A stretch of DNA of 64,000 bases from CAWFKW01 sp963816535. GTDB taxonomy: Bacteria > Bacteroidota > Ignavibacteria > Tepidaquicellales > OLB5. Shown piece by piece: positions 27,305-35,194 of the stretch (positions are counted from its first letter, which is position 1; each line of letters opens with the position of its first letter). A program made the translations under genes and the position numbers. The DNA is taken from positions 1,116,001 through 1,180,000 of the forward strand of contig CAWFKW010000003.1 of NCBI GenBank assembly GCA_963816535.1, in the 5' to 3' direction. Below the pieces are notes generated by a model. The model saw only the letters and a program-made list of their open reading frames with translations, was not told the DNA's origin and made no database searches.

Positions 27305-28684
27305 ATGTCTGACCAGACTAAAATAGACGAATTAAAAGCAAACCTTCGCGGAAAACTTGTCGCTAAGGGCGACGATTCATACGATGAATCGCGCAAAGTA
27401 TATAACGGGATGATAAATAAACATCCTGCGCTTATAGCTTATTGCGCTGACGTTGCAGATGTAATTACGTGCGTAAATTTCGGGCGCGAAAATAAAATGC
27501 TCGTTGCGGTTCGCGGAGGCGGACATAACGGCGGCGGGCTCGGCATCTGCGACGACGGGCTTGTTATAGATCTTTCGCGTATCAAGTACACGCGCGTCGA
27601 CCCGAAAAATAAAACAGTCCGCGCAGGCGGCGGCTGCGTGTGGGGAGACGTCGACCACGCAACTCATGCTTTCGGCATGGCTACCCCAAGCGGTATTATA
27701 GGCACAACCGGCGTCGGGGGCCTTACCTTAGGAGGAGGGATAGGCCACCTGACCCGCCATTGCGGGCTGGCTATCGATAACCTGCTTGAAGCCGATATAG
27801 TTCTTGCCGACGGCAGCTTCGTTACCGCCAGCGAAAAGGAGAATCCCGATCTGTTCTGGGCAATCCGCGGAGGAGGCGGTAACTTCGGTATCGTAACTTC
27901 ATTCCTGTTCAGGCTGCATCCTATCAGCATGGTATACGGCGGGCCCATTTTATATGAGCTCGGCGAAACCAAAAAAGTCATGCAGTGGTACCGCGAGTTT
28001 ATTCAGAAAGCCCCAAACGACCTGAACGGATTTTTCGCGTTCCTTACAGTTCCTCCCGGGCCGCCGTTCCCGGAACACCTGCACGGAAAAAAATTGTGCG
28101 GAATTGTATGGGCCTACACCGGCGATATGGATAAAGCAGATAAAGTATTCAAGCCAATTCGTGATTTTCTAAAACCCGCTCTTGATTTTGCGGGACCAAT
28201 GCCGCACCCGGTTATACAGGGGATGTTTGACGCGCTCTTCGTTCCGGGAATGCAATGGTATTGGAGAGCGGATTTTGTGAATGAGATCAGCGATAAAGCA
28301 ATTGACGCTCACATCAAATGCGCGGAAGCAATGCCGCCGGGATTTTCAACCATGCATTTGTATCCCATAAACGGCGCTGCCGCAAAAGTCGGGAAGAATG
28401 ACACCCCATGGGCTTACAGGGATGCGGTATGGTCGCAGGTTATGGTTGGCGTCGACCCTGACCCTGCGAACAAAGACGTGATAACAAAGTGGACAAAAGA
28501 ATACTTTGATGCATTGCATCCATTTTCGGCAGGCGGCGCGTACGTGAATTTCATGATGGATGAAGGCGAAGACAGGATCAAAGCCACTTACAAAGATAAT
28601 TATGACCGCCTCAGCAAGATAAAAAAGAAATACGATCCGAATAATTTCTTCAGAGTGAACCAAAACATAAAACCGGCAGTATAA
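27305..28684 (+). CDS. FAD-linked oxidoreductase, berberine-bridge (BBE) type
   Basis: 459 aa, no signal peptide. The FAD_binding_4 (PCMH) domain has VRGGGHNGGG (His74, the usual site of covalent flavin linkage), DDGLVIDLSRIK, then GIIGTTGVGGLTLGGGIGHL and RGGGGNFGIVTSF. The C-terminal BBE segment ends with YVNFMMDEGEDRIKATY, NYDRLSKIKKKYDPNNFFRV. The second flavin-linking Cys of bicovalent enzymes is not seen at its usual place. AAAGGAG precedes the start. As last gene of the operon it is the most likely catalyst, with the small proteins as cyclase, carrier or accessory partners. Confidence 0.93.
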   Translation: MSDQTKIDELKANLRGKLVAKGDDSYDESRKVYNGMINKHPALIAYCADVADVITCVNFGRENKMLVAVRGGGHNGGGLGICDDGLVIDLSRIKYTRVDPKNKTVRAGGGCVWGDVDHATHAFGMATPSGIIGTTGVGGLTLGGGIGHLTRHCGLAIDNLLEADIVLADGSFVTASEKENPDLFWAIRGGGGNFGIVTSFLFRLHPISMVYGGPILYELGETKKVMQWYREFIQKAPNDLNGFFAFLTVPPGPPFPEHLHGKKLCGIVWAYTGDMDKADKVFKPIRDFLKPALDFAGPMPHPVIQGMFDALFVPGMQWYWRADFVNEISDKAIDAHIKCAEAMPPGFSTMHLYPINGAAAKVGKNDTPWAYRDAVWSQVMVGVDPDPANKDVITKWTKEYFDALHPFSAGGAYVNFMMDEGEDRIKATYKDNYDRLSKIKKKYDPNNFFRVNQNIKPAV

Positions 28685-28695
28685 ACGATATCATT

Positions 28696-28760
28696 TTCGT
28701 GCTACGACTCCATGTCGTGGCACGAATTATAAAATAGTTGTTGGCGATAACACCAACAAC
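28696..28760. repeat. Two adjacent palindromic repeats
   Basis: 28696-28726: TTCGTGC.ACGAC, 5-nt loop, GTCGT.GCACGAA. 28737-28760: GTTGTTGG, 8-nt loop, CCAACAAC. Directly after comes an AATCTGTAATCTAATAATC microrepeat that reaches into the end of the alcohol dehydrogenase gene and supplies its last codons and stop. They lie between convergent genes and could act as terminators, but belong to repeat families. Confidence 0.75.
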
Positions 28761-28785
28761 GGCGGAATCTGTAATCTAATAATCT

Positions 28786-29778
28786 TCAATCTTTTAATCT
28801 AAGTACTGCGGCCCCATGAACTCTTCCGCTGCGCAAATCATCAAGAGCTTTATTGGCATCTTCAAGTTTATATATCTGCACTTGAGTTTTGACAGGTACT
28901 TTGGGCGCAATGCTTAACAAACCTTCGCCGTCAGCCCTGGTTAAGTTTGCAACAGATTTTACCGAACGTTCTTCCCATAAAATATTATATTCAAATTCAG
29001 GAATATTGCTCATATGAATTCCGCCGCATACAACTACGCCGCCTTTATCTGTGGCTTTTAATGCTGTAGGGACCAGCGCGCCTACAGGCGCAAAAATTAT
29101 TGAAGCATCAAGTTTTTCAGGAGGCATATCTTCGGAAGCGCCTGCCCATACTGCGCCAAGCGATTTAGCAAACTCCTGCGCTTCCGTATCCCCTGCTTTT
29201 GTAAACGCATAAACTTCTTTGCCCTCATGCACGGCAATTTGAATAATTATATGTGCCGCTCCGCCGAATCCGTAAATCCCCAGCCGCTTAAGATTATCCC
29301 CGCACATTTTGTAGGACCTAAAACCAATGAGTCCCGCGCACATAAGCGGCGCGGCTTCAGGCTCGCTGTAAATCAGCGGAACGCTGAAACAATAACGCTC
29401 ATCGGCAACCGTGTATTCAGCATAACCGCCATCTATTGTATAACCGGTGAACTTAGCATTTTCGCATAAATTCTCCTTACCCGCCTTGCAGTATTTACAT
29501 GTACCATCGGTATAACCGAGCCACGGAACCCCGACTCTTGCGCCAACATTAAATTTATTTGCATTCGCACCGCGCTTAACAACCTCGCCGATAATTTCGT
29601 GGCCGATAATTAGCGGAAGTTTCGGTTCTTTCAAATCACCGTCAACTATGTGCAAATCAGTACGGCACACGCCGCAGGCATGAACGCGAATCAATACCTG
29701 TCCGGCGTCCGGCGCAGGAACGGGAACTTCTTTTAATTCAAGCGGCTCCCCCGCTTTGGTGAATATCATTGCTTTCAT
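28786..29778 (-). CDS. Zinc-dependent alcohol dehydrogenase
   Basis: 330 aa, medium-chain dehydrogenase/reductase. Catalytic zinc site CGVCRTDLH at about 35-43 and GHEIIGEV at about 60-67. Structural zinc cluster CKYCKAGKENLC with a preceding Cys pattern at about 93-105. Rossmann part has LGIYGFGGAAHI (GxGxxx variant). GGYAEYTV and CAGLIGFRSYK are typical of the AdhP / zinc-binding ADH group. Convergent with the flavoenzyme operon. Substrate unknown, simple alcohols or aldehydes likely. Confidence 0.93.
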   Translation of the reverse strand: MKAMIFTKAGEPLELKEVPVPAPDAGQVLIRVHACGVCRTDLHIVDGDLKEPKLPLIIGHEIIGEVVKRGANANKFNVGARVGVPWLGYTDGTCKYCKAGKENLCENAKFTGYTIDGGYAEYTVADERYCFSVPLIYSEPEAAPLMCAGLIGFRSYKMCGDNLKRLGIYGFGGAAHIIIQIAVHEGKEVYAFTKAGDTEAQEFAKSLGAVWAGASEDMPPEKLDASIIFAPVGALVPTALKATDKGGVVVCGGIHMSNIPEFEYNILWEERSVKSVANLTRADGEGLLSIAPKVPVKTQVQIYKLEDANKALDDLRSGRVHGAAVLRLKD

Positions 29779-29823
29779 AATACTCTAGTCCTGAGCGAAG
29801 ACGAAGGACGAATGGCTTTCCAT

Positions 29824-29857
29824 AATCATCCGATGACTCAGTCGTCATCGGATGATT
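29824..29857. repeat. Long perfect hairpin repeat
   Basis: AATCATCCGATGAC, 6-nt loop, GTCATCGGATGATT: a 14-bp perfect stem with a T run to its right. It sits just upstream of the alcohol dehydrogenase start, where a terminator for the plus strand has no gene to serve, so it is listed as a repeat. Confidence 0.75.
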
Positions 29858-29883
29858 TTTGTGCAAAGTTTATTTATCAATTA

Positions 29884-29997
29884 CCACGACCTTTAGGTCG
29901 TGGGTAAAATCTCCCAAAGTCCCGGGCTTTAGCCCATAACGGTTAGCGGCTAAAGCCGACATAAAAACTTATTCCATCCACGACCTGAAGGTCGTGG
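29884..29997. repeat. Composite palindromic element, copy 1
   Basis: Left end CCACGACCTTTAGGTCGTGG (29884-29903), right end CCACGACCTGAAGGTCGTGG (29978-29997). Between them are inverted GGCTTTAGCC and GGCTAAAGCC blocks. The same parts in reversed order and orientation form the element at 33616-33732. No open frame inside. Confidence 0.85.
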
Positions 29998-30060
29998 CAA
30001 TACCAGAATCCATTTCTATTTTTTTAAATCGTTTTCTTTCGTCTCCCAATATTGTCCTAC

Positions 30061-30128
30061 TACCTCTCCCCCTGCGCCTTCGGCGCTTTCCCCCTCTCCA
30101 CATGGAGAGGGGGCTAGGGGGTGAGGTA
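30061..30128. repeat. Nested palindrome of the CTCNCCCCC...GGGGGTGAG family
   Basis: Outer arms TACCTCTCCCCCT and AGGGGGTGAGGTA. Inner hairpins GCGCCTTCGGCGC and CCCCCTCTCC-acat-GGAGAGGGGG. Ends 3 nt before the stop of the CYTH gene. Relatives at 30643-30700 and 55560-55623. Confidence 0.8.
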
Positions 30129-30131
30129 TAT

Positions 30132-30632
30132 TTAAATCAGATCTATATACGATTTTGCAACCAAATTCTTCTTCTCAATATTAAATACATTTTTAAGATA
30201 TTTAATTTTCCCCGAAGCCTCTTTCAAATCCTTTGAACTATTGCACACAGCCTCAAACTCAATAAACTTCCCGAGTTTATTTACGGTATCCAGATGTATC
30301 CTTACATTTTGATATAAATACAATTCTCTTTTCTTCTTAACAACTCCTTTAACTCCAAGTGATTCTTTCAGAATCTTCTTTATCTCACTTTCTCCATCAA
30401 GCTTAATGATCTCATAATTACTTTCCTTCTCAGTTCCTTTGTCTACTCTGAAATAATATATCAGCTCGTATTTCTCATCGTTAACATTCCTTAACTTCAT
30501 CCTGCCTTCATGCACATTATAATAAGTATCGGTCTGCATAAGTATTCCGCCATACTGCGCGCCAATTTCCCAGCAAACGCGTACCGCCGCGTTTAAATCT
30601 GAGCATTTTGATTTCAATTCAAGATTCTTCAT
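30132..30632 (-). CDS. CYTH-domain protein (CyaB / triphosphate-tunnel family)
   Basis: 166 aa. It starts MKNLELKSKCSDLNAAVRVC, corresponding to the N-terminal 'xExExK' strand of CYTH proteins (ELKSK). TDTYYNVHEGRMKLRN is the second conserved strand with acceptor Arg/Lys residues, and NVRIHLDTVNKLGKFIEFEA is the diagnostic C-terminal block. The family hydrolyses or cyclises triphosphate-containing substrates in an eight-strand tunnel. Length fits class IV adenylate cyclase-like members. It is framed by two nested GC-rich repeats. Confidence 0.88.
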   Translation of the reverse strand: MKNLELKSKCSDLNAAVRVCWEIGAQYGGILMQTDTYYNVHEGRMKLRNVNDEKYELIYYFRVDKGTEKESNYEIIKLDGESEIKKILKESLGVKGVVKKKRELYLYQNVRIHLDTVNKLGKFIEFEAVCNSSKDLKEASGKIKYLKNVFNIEKKNLVAKSYIDLI

Positions 30633-30642
30633 ATTCTTTTCA

Positions 30643-30700
30643 TCTCGCCCCCTTCCCCTCTCCTCAAAGGAGAGGGGTGTTCGTTAGGACGGGGTGAGGA
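30643..30700. repeat. Nested palindrome of the CCCCC...GGGGTGAG family
   Basis: CCCCTCTCCTcaaAGGAGAGGGG inner stem, followed by GGACGGGGTGAGGAT pairing partly with CATCTCGCCCCC. Sits upstream of the CYTH start and is followed by TAGTAATTAGTCATTTGTAA microrepeats to 30731. Confidence 0.75.
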
Positions 30701-30731
30701 TATTTAGTAATTAGTCATTTGTAATTAGTAA

Positions 30732-32831
30732 TTATTTATCGAGCAGTTTACTTAACTCTTCTGCTGTTGTTACAGGAAGATGGCACGCATAATTCTCGCA
30801 CACATAAGCCGTTGGCTTAGCGCTCTTATACATTGACCACGGTTTCAACAGTTCGGAATCAGTTTTTTCATCTACGTTGATTAATATTTTTCCCGGGATA
30901 AACCGGCTGAACACTTCCTTTAACATGTAATGAACTTCTTCAGATTTCTTATTGCCATTTATTACAATTTGCTTCGGCTTGTTTATGGCAAAATCCAGCG
31001 CGACCAGCATCTGCGGCATTGCGTAAGGCTGCGCTTCGATTTTAGCCGAGTACAAAAGAATAGAGTTGTACGCCAAATCATACCATTCCTTATAATTTGT
31101 AATAGAAGAAAGCCTCAGCAAATTCATTACTGCAATTGAGTTTCCCGTTGGTTCGGCGGAATCATAATCTTCTTTTGTTCTTACTAAAATACTTTTATCA
31201 TTGCCTGATGTATCGAAGAAACCGCTTTCAAGCACATCATAAAAATCAGTTATCATTTTTTCAGTAAGTTCAGCAGCCTGCTCAAGATAAGTGAGTTCAA
31301 ATGACGCTTCATACAGATCGATCAATCCCTGGACAAAGAACGCATAATCATCAAGGCTGGCTTCGAATCTCGCCTCGCCATCACGATACCTATGCATGAG
31401 CGCGCCGGTCAAGCTGTTAAGCATTTTTGTTAAAATAAAATCTGCGCATCTCTTAGCTGAACTCAAATACGATTCATCTCCCAACGCCTGGTAAGCTTTT
31501 GCGAATGCCGAAAGCATAAGGCCGTTCCATGAGGTAAGTATCTTATCGTCTCTGTGCGGCAGCGGACGCTTTTCACGCTCTTTGAAAAGTATCTTTGTTC
31601 CTTCTTCAATAATTTCGTTTATCTTATCTGTAGGAACTTCAAATTTATTTGCTGTCTCCGAAATTGAGCGCGCCTTATATAGAATATTCTTCTCTGTAAA
31701 CACACTGTGCGGGTCAGAGCCAATCGGCGTATTGCCGCCATCCTCTATTCCGAACAAATAATTAAATATTTCCGCATTATCGCCAAGCAGATTTTTGATT
31801 TCATCAAATGTCCATACATAGAACGCGCCTTCCTGCTTTACATCAGGCTCTTCGGCTTTAATAACAGATTCCGCATCCTCGGCGGAATAAAATCCGCCTT
31901 CGGGATTAGCAAGCATCCGGTTCACATAGCTCAAAATATCTTTTGCAACTTCGCCAAAGTATTTATCTTTTGTGATTTGGAAAACTTCGATATATGATAC
32001 TGCAAGCTGCGCCTGGTCATATAACATTTTTTCAAAATGCGGAACGCGCCAGAAGCGGTCAACAGAATATCTATGGAATCCCCCGCCGATATGATCGTAC
32101 ACTCCGCCCCGCGACATCTGCAAAAGCGTCCTGATTACCATCTTCAGCGATTCCTGGTCGTCAAACCTGCTGTACATCCGTAATAAAAAATTTAATCCAA
32201 CAGGACGCGGGAACTTCGGATCCGAGCCGAATCCGCCATACTCTTCATCAAATCCATTCTTGAATTGCTGCGCGCCCTCAAGAAGCATTTCTTTAGTAAG
32301 CTCGCTCGCAGTTTTTTCATTTGATGAAACCTGCTTAATGTGCTCAATAATTTCCGTACCGGCTTTATTAATTTCATCGCGGCGTTTATGCCACGCGTCT
32401 TCAAGCTGGCGGATAAGGTCCTCGAAGCCGCCGAGTCCGTGATTAGCTCGCGGCGGGATATAAGTGCCGCCGTAAAACGGCTTGAGATCCGTGGTTAAGA
32501 ACATGCTCATTGGCCAGCCGCCGGAGCCAGTCATTGATTGCAGCGCCGTCATATAGACCCTGTCAACGTCCGGGCGCTCTTCCCTATCGACCTTTATATT
32601 CACAAATATCCGGTTCATCTCTTTTGCGATGGCCTCGTTCTCAAACACTTCGCGCTCCATCACGTGGCACCAGTAGCAGGTTGAGTAACCTATCGAAAGA
32701 AATATCGGTTTATCTTCGCGTCTTGCTTCTTCGAACGCTTCTTCGCCCCACGCGTGCCAGTCCACAGGATTATACGCATGCTGCAGCAGGTACGGCGATT
32801 TCTCGTTAATTAATCTGTTCGCTTTTGACAT
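30732..32831 (-). CDS. YyaL / SPATA20-type thioredoxin-like domain protein (DUF255)
   Basis: 699 aa, full length. N-terminal thioredoxin-like domain: NRLINEKSPYLLQHAYNPVD, FLSIGYSTCYWCHVMEREVF with the CxxC motif CYWC at about residues 51-54, VDREERPDVD, GGWPMSMFLTTDLKPFYGGT. The rest is an alpha/alpha barrel as in N-acylglucosamine-epimerase-like proteins (GGVYDHIGGGFHRYSVD, HFEKMLYDQAQL, SAEDAES, DDKILTSWNGLMLSAFAKA). The family is widespread from bacteria to man; its reaction is not established. A partial second copy of its first codons lies just upstream (32903-32983). Confidence 0.95.
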   Translation of the reverse strand: MSKANRLINEKSPYLLQHAYNPVDWHAWGEEAFEEARREDKPIFLSIGYSTCYWCHVMEREVFENEAIAKEMNRIFVNIKVDREERPDVDRVYMTALQSMTGSGGWPMSMFLTTDLKPFYGGTYIPPRANHGLGGFEDLIRQLEDAWHKRRDEINKAGTEIIEHIKQVSSNEKTASELTKEMLLEGAQQFKNGFDEEYGGFGSDPKFPRPVGLNFLLRMYSRFDDQESLKMVIRTLLQMSRGGVYDHIGGGFHRYSVDRFWRVPHFEKMLYDQAQLAVSYIEVFQITKDKYFGEVAKDILSYVNRMLANPEGGFYSAEDAESVIKAEEPDVKQEGAFYVWTFDEIKNLLGDNAEIFNYLFGIEDGGNTPIGSDPHSVFTEKNILYKARSISETANKFEVPTDKINEIIEEGTKILFKEREKRPLPHRDDKILTSWNGLMLSAFAKAYQALGDESYLSSAKRCADFILTKMLNSLTGALMHRYRDGEARFEASLDDYAFFVQGLIDLYEASFELTYLEQAAELTEKMITDFYDVLESGFFDTSGNDKSILVRTKEDYDSAEPTGNSIAVMNLLRLSSITNYKEWYDLAYNSILLYSAKIEAQPYAMPQMLVALDFAINKPKQIVINGNKKSEEVHYMLKEVFSRFIPGKILINVDEKTDSELLKPWSMYKSAKPTAYVCENYACHLPVTTAEELSKLLDK

Positions 32832-32902
32832 TAAATGTTGGTTTAGATTAAAAATCAGTTGTATGAATTTGGAATAATAGCGCCCGTGCCTGTCCCACAG
32901 GA

Positions 32903-32983
32903 TTATACGCCCGCCATAGGCGGGTAAACATGCTGCAGCAGGTACGGCGATTTCTCGTTAATTAATCTGCTAGGTTTTGACAT
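32903..32983 (-). pseudogene. Duplicated start of yyaL, interrupted by a palindromic insertion
   Basis: The minus strand codes MSKPSRLINEKSPYLLQHVY and stops a few codons later, against MSKANRLINEKSPYLLQHAY of the intact gene. DNA similarity continues on both sides (about 32881-32989 against 32750-32836). The reading frame is broken by a 19-bp insertion (32911-32929). Only about 90 bp of the gene were duplicated. The rest of 32832-33175 shows no gene. Confidence 0.85.
32911..32929. repeat. 19-bp palindromic insertion (CCGCCATAGGCGGGTAAAC)
   Basis: Comparison with the intact yyaL start shows GATTATACGC joined directly to ATGCTGCAGC there; here the two are separated by exactly CCGCCATAGGCGGGTAAAC. 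The core GCCATAGGC.GGTAAAC is also found in the repeats at 91-157 and 35741-35780, and CCCGCCATAGGCGGG inside genes at 52091 and 55286. Confidence 0.9.
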
Positions 32984-33175
32984 TAAATATGATTTGAATT
33001 TGCAACAAATATAGTTTTTATAAAGAAAATATATGAAGCATAAATAAAACGTGTATAATCTATCAATGAGTCAGAATCCATCCATTCCCTATTATATAAA
33101 TACTGCATAATGGATTATAAATAAAGTTTGATTAAGTTAGTAAATTCAACAATGATTTAACTAAAGGAGAGTTTT

Positions 33176-33556
33176 ATGTTTAAAACCAACAAAGCATTCA
33201 GCGGGTTTTCGGTGAATGATATACCCAAAGCCAGGGCGTTTTACTCGGGGATACTTGATATGGACGTTACCGAAGAAAACGGCATGCTGCAATTAAAGAT
33301 CGCAAATGGCTCAACTGTAATGGTATACCCTAAAGCTAATCATACCCCGGCCACATATACTGTTCTTAATTTTCCTGTCGATAACATCGACGAGGCCATA
33401 GACTTTTTAGTTTCACGCGGCGTACAATTCGAACACTATGAGTGGGAAGACGTAAAAACAGATGAAAAAGGAATAATGCGAGGCGTCGGCCCTTTAATTT
33501 CATGGTTTAAAGACCCTGCCGGGAATATACTATCGATTATTGAAATTCTTACATAG
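33176..33556 (+). CDS. VOC / glyoxalase-fold protein
   Basis: 126 aa, single vicinal-oxygen-chelate domain: FSGFSVNDIPKARAFYSGIL, GSTVMVYPKANHTPATYTVL, VDNIDEAIDFLVSRGVQFEH, then SWFKDPAGNILSIIEI. Two betaalphabetabetabeta units as in bleomycin-resistance and glyoxalase relatives. The C-terminal DPAGN.LSI.E with Glu is a usual metal ligand. AAAGGAG precedes the start. Single gene flanked by repeat-rich spacers. Substrate unknown. Confidence 0.9.
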   Translation: MFKTNKAFSGFSVNDIPKARAFYSGILDMDVTEENGMLQLKIANGSTVMVYPKANHTPATYTVLNFPVDNIDEAIDFLVSRGVQFEHYEWEDVKTDEKGIMRGVGPLISWFKDPAGNILSIIEILT

Positions 33557-33615
33557 CGGGATTCCCGCTGGTGTTTACCCGCGCTATATACGATTAGGAA
33601 TATCTATTATAATTG

Positions 33616-33732
33616 CCACGACCTTCAGGTCGTGGATAGATGATTTTTTTATTATGGCTTTAGCCGTTAATATAGGTTAGGGGCTAAAGCCCTGATCTTC
33701 TGGTCCTTTTTCCCACGACCTAAAGGTCGTGG
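33616..33732. repeat. Composite palindromic element, copy 2 (inverted)
   Basis: Ends CCACGACCTTCAGGTCGTGG (33616-33635) and CCACGACCTAAAGGTCGTGG (33713-33732); these are the exact reverse complements of the right and left ends of copy 1. The inner GGCTTTAGCC / GGCTAAAGCC pair is kept, while linkers differ. Confidence 0.85.
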
Positions 33733-33776
33733 CTACAAAAAAGATTTGAAATAAAAATCAAAACCAAGATTCCCGC

Positions 33777-33960
33777 CTGCCTGCACAGCAGGCAGGTTGA
33801 ACGGGAATGATCCCGCAAGCGGGATTTCGCCGCGAGCGCGCTCACGGCTCAACACATGGAATGAATCATTAATCTCGTCTCCCCCTGCCTGCAGCAGGCA
33901 GGCCCATCGGGGGGAGATACAGAGGGGGGTTAACACAGGATCCCCGCTTCCGCGGGGATA
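33777..33960. repeat. Cluster of palindromic repeats
   Basis: In order: GCCTGCCTGCAcAGCAGGCAGG, TCCCGCAAGCGGGA, GCCGCGAGCGCGCTCACGGC, a TCTCCCCC...GGGGGGAGA palindrome (33879-33919) that contains a second palindrome CCTGCCTGCAGCAGGCAGG, and ATCCCCGCTTCCGCGGGGAT. No coding potential. The spacer 33557-34052 therefore consists almost wholly of repeats plus the arsR promoter. Confidence 0.8.
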
Positions 33961-33985
33961 AACTGCTTGGTACAAAAATTTCCCC

Positions 33986-34014
33986 TTGACAAAAAATAAT
34001 CCCCGTTGTATTTT
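33986..34014 (+). promoter_or_regulatory. Sigma-70-type promoter of the arsR operon
   Basis: TTGACA (33986-33991), a 17-nt gap and TATTTT (34009-34014). It ends directly at the operator palindrome. Translation starts 39 nt later. Confidence 0.6.
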
Positions 34015-34040
34015 ACCATTAGGTTAAATAACTAAATGGT
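34015..34040 (+). promoter_or_regulatory. Probable ArsR operator palindrome
   Basis: ACCATTagGTTA-aa-TAACtaAATGGT: 10 of 13 base pairs of dyad symmetry, overlapping the expected transcription start between the -10 box and the arsR ATG. Position and symmetry suit a binding site for the dimeric repressor encoded next, hence self-repression. Confidence 0.6.
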
Positions 34041-34052
34041 TAAATACGAATT

Positions 34053-34394
34053 ATGTCATCAAATCAGCTAAATATGACTTTCGCGGCGCTGGCCGACCCG
34101 ACAAGGCGCGCGATACTTGCCCGACTGGCGTCAGGCGAAGCATCCGTAACCGAGCTTGCCCGGCCGTTTAAAATGAGCATGCCAGCTATCACCAAGCATC
34201 TTAAATCGCTTGAACACGCCGGGCTCATATCCCGCAGCCGCGAGGCGCAGTGGCGGCCCTGCAGGCTTGAAACTAAACCGCTTAAGGAAGTAGCCGACTG
34301 GATAGAACGTTACCGCGAAATGTGGGAACAGCGATTCGACCGGTTAGACGAATACTTAAAACAAATTCAATCAAGAAAGAAAAAAGGAAAATAA
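34053..34394 (+). CDS. ArsR-family transcriptional repressor
   Basis: 113 aa winged-helix protein: FAALADPTRRAILARLASGE at the N-terminus, recognition region ELARPFKMSMPAITKHLKSLEHAGLISRSREAQWRPCRL, then a C-terminal helix (WIERYREMWEQRFDRLDEYL). This is the subgroup usually paired with an SRPBCC (AHSA1) protein, and one is encoded two genes on. The metal-binding ELCVCDL box of metal sensors is absent. The stop codon is followed directly by the next ATG. Confidence 0.93.
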   Translation: MSSNQLNMTFAALADPTRRAILARLASGEASVTELARPFKMSMPAITKHLKSLEHAGLISRSREAQWRPCRLETKPLKEVADWIERYREMWEQRFDRLDEYLKQIQSRKKKGK

Positions 34395-35147
34395 ATGAGA
34401 TCAAAAAAACTTTTCATTCTGTTTCTGCTTATAATTTCTCTGCTCAAAGTGTATGCCCAGCCTGACGCCAATACGAAAGTCAGCGCCGCATATATAGATA
34501 CAATGATTCAGCATGAGAAGTTTTTCACAAAGCATGATACCGTTCACGCGCCGATAGGCGAGAAATGGTTCCGCTTTGTGCCGGGCTCATCAAACAGAAT
34601 AATGATACTTGCCCCTCACACTACATCTCAAACAAGGGAAGGCAAGCGCAAAGCCGCTGATGCGGGCACCGGTTCATTAATAGAAGCGCTGAATATGCTA
34701 AGAGACGTTCCAGTATTTTATACCATATACATGAGCCCATCTGATCCGAATTATTATGACAACAACGAATATAAAGATTCGCTAAGTGAAGTGCTTAGCG
34801 CAGTAAAGCCTATGTTCGTAATAGATCTGCACGCTTCTGACCGCAGCCGTCCATATGACGTTGATCTTGGTACTATGCATGGCGCTTCGCTACTCGATGA
34901 GCCTGTCTGGCTGGACACCCTTACGAAGGAGCTTGAAAACTCGGGAATAAAAAATATTTCATCAAACTTCTTCAGCGCTGAAAAACAGGAGAGCGATACT
35001 AAATTTGTTTCCGGCCGCGGATATGCATGCCTTCAGCTTGAAATAAACGCCGATTTCCTTTCGCCTGACCAGGGCAAAAGCTACAGGAAAAAGACGCTGC
35101 ATCTTTTGGAAGCGCTTGTCCGGTTTATAGATGATATCAACAGGTAA
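34395..35147 (+). CDS. Secreted N-formylglutamate-amidohydrolase-like protein
   Basis: 250 aa with signal peptide (about 1-21, ending VYAQ). The ordered blocks IMILAPHTTSQTREG, ADAGTGSL, FVIDLHASDRSRPYDVDLGTMHG and CLQLEINADFLS match the PH, D.GT, DLH/DLGT and QLEIN positions of the N-formylglutamate amidohydrolase fold (zinc-dependent amidases). His and Glu metal ligands appear present. It is unusual for such a gene to sit inside an arsR-SRPBCC unit. Family call is by eye and moderate; an amide substrate outside the cytoplasm is the inference. Confidence 0.65.
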   Translation: MRSKKLFILFLLIISLLKVYAQPDANTKVSAAYIDTMIQHEKFFTKHDTVHAPIGEKWFRFVPGSSNRIMILAPHTTSQTREGKRKAADAGTGSLIEALNMLRDVPVFYTIYMSPSDPNYYDNNEYKDSLSEVLSAVKPMFVIDLHASDRSRPYDVDLGTMHGASLLDEPVWLDTLTKELENSGIKNISSNFFSAEKQESDTKFVSGRGYACLQLEINADFLSPDQGKSYRKKTLHLLEALVRFIDDINR

Positions 35148-35194
35148 TTCAAAATTAATCAATTAAAAATATATTTAACCAAAGGAGAACTAAA

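Noticed and set aside
32750..32989. Insertion sequence as cause of the yyaL start duplication
   Set aside because: No transposase, no inverted terminal repeats and only about 90 bp duplicated.
29884..33732. CRISPR array
   Set aside because: The repeats are palindromic, irregularly spaced and lack uniform spacers; no cas genes are present.
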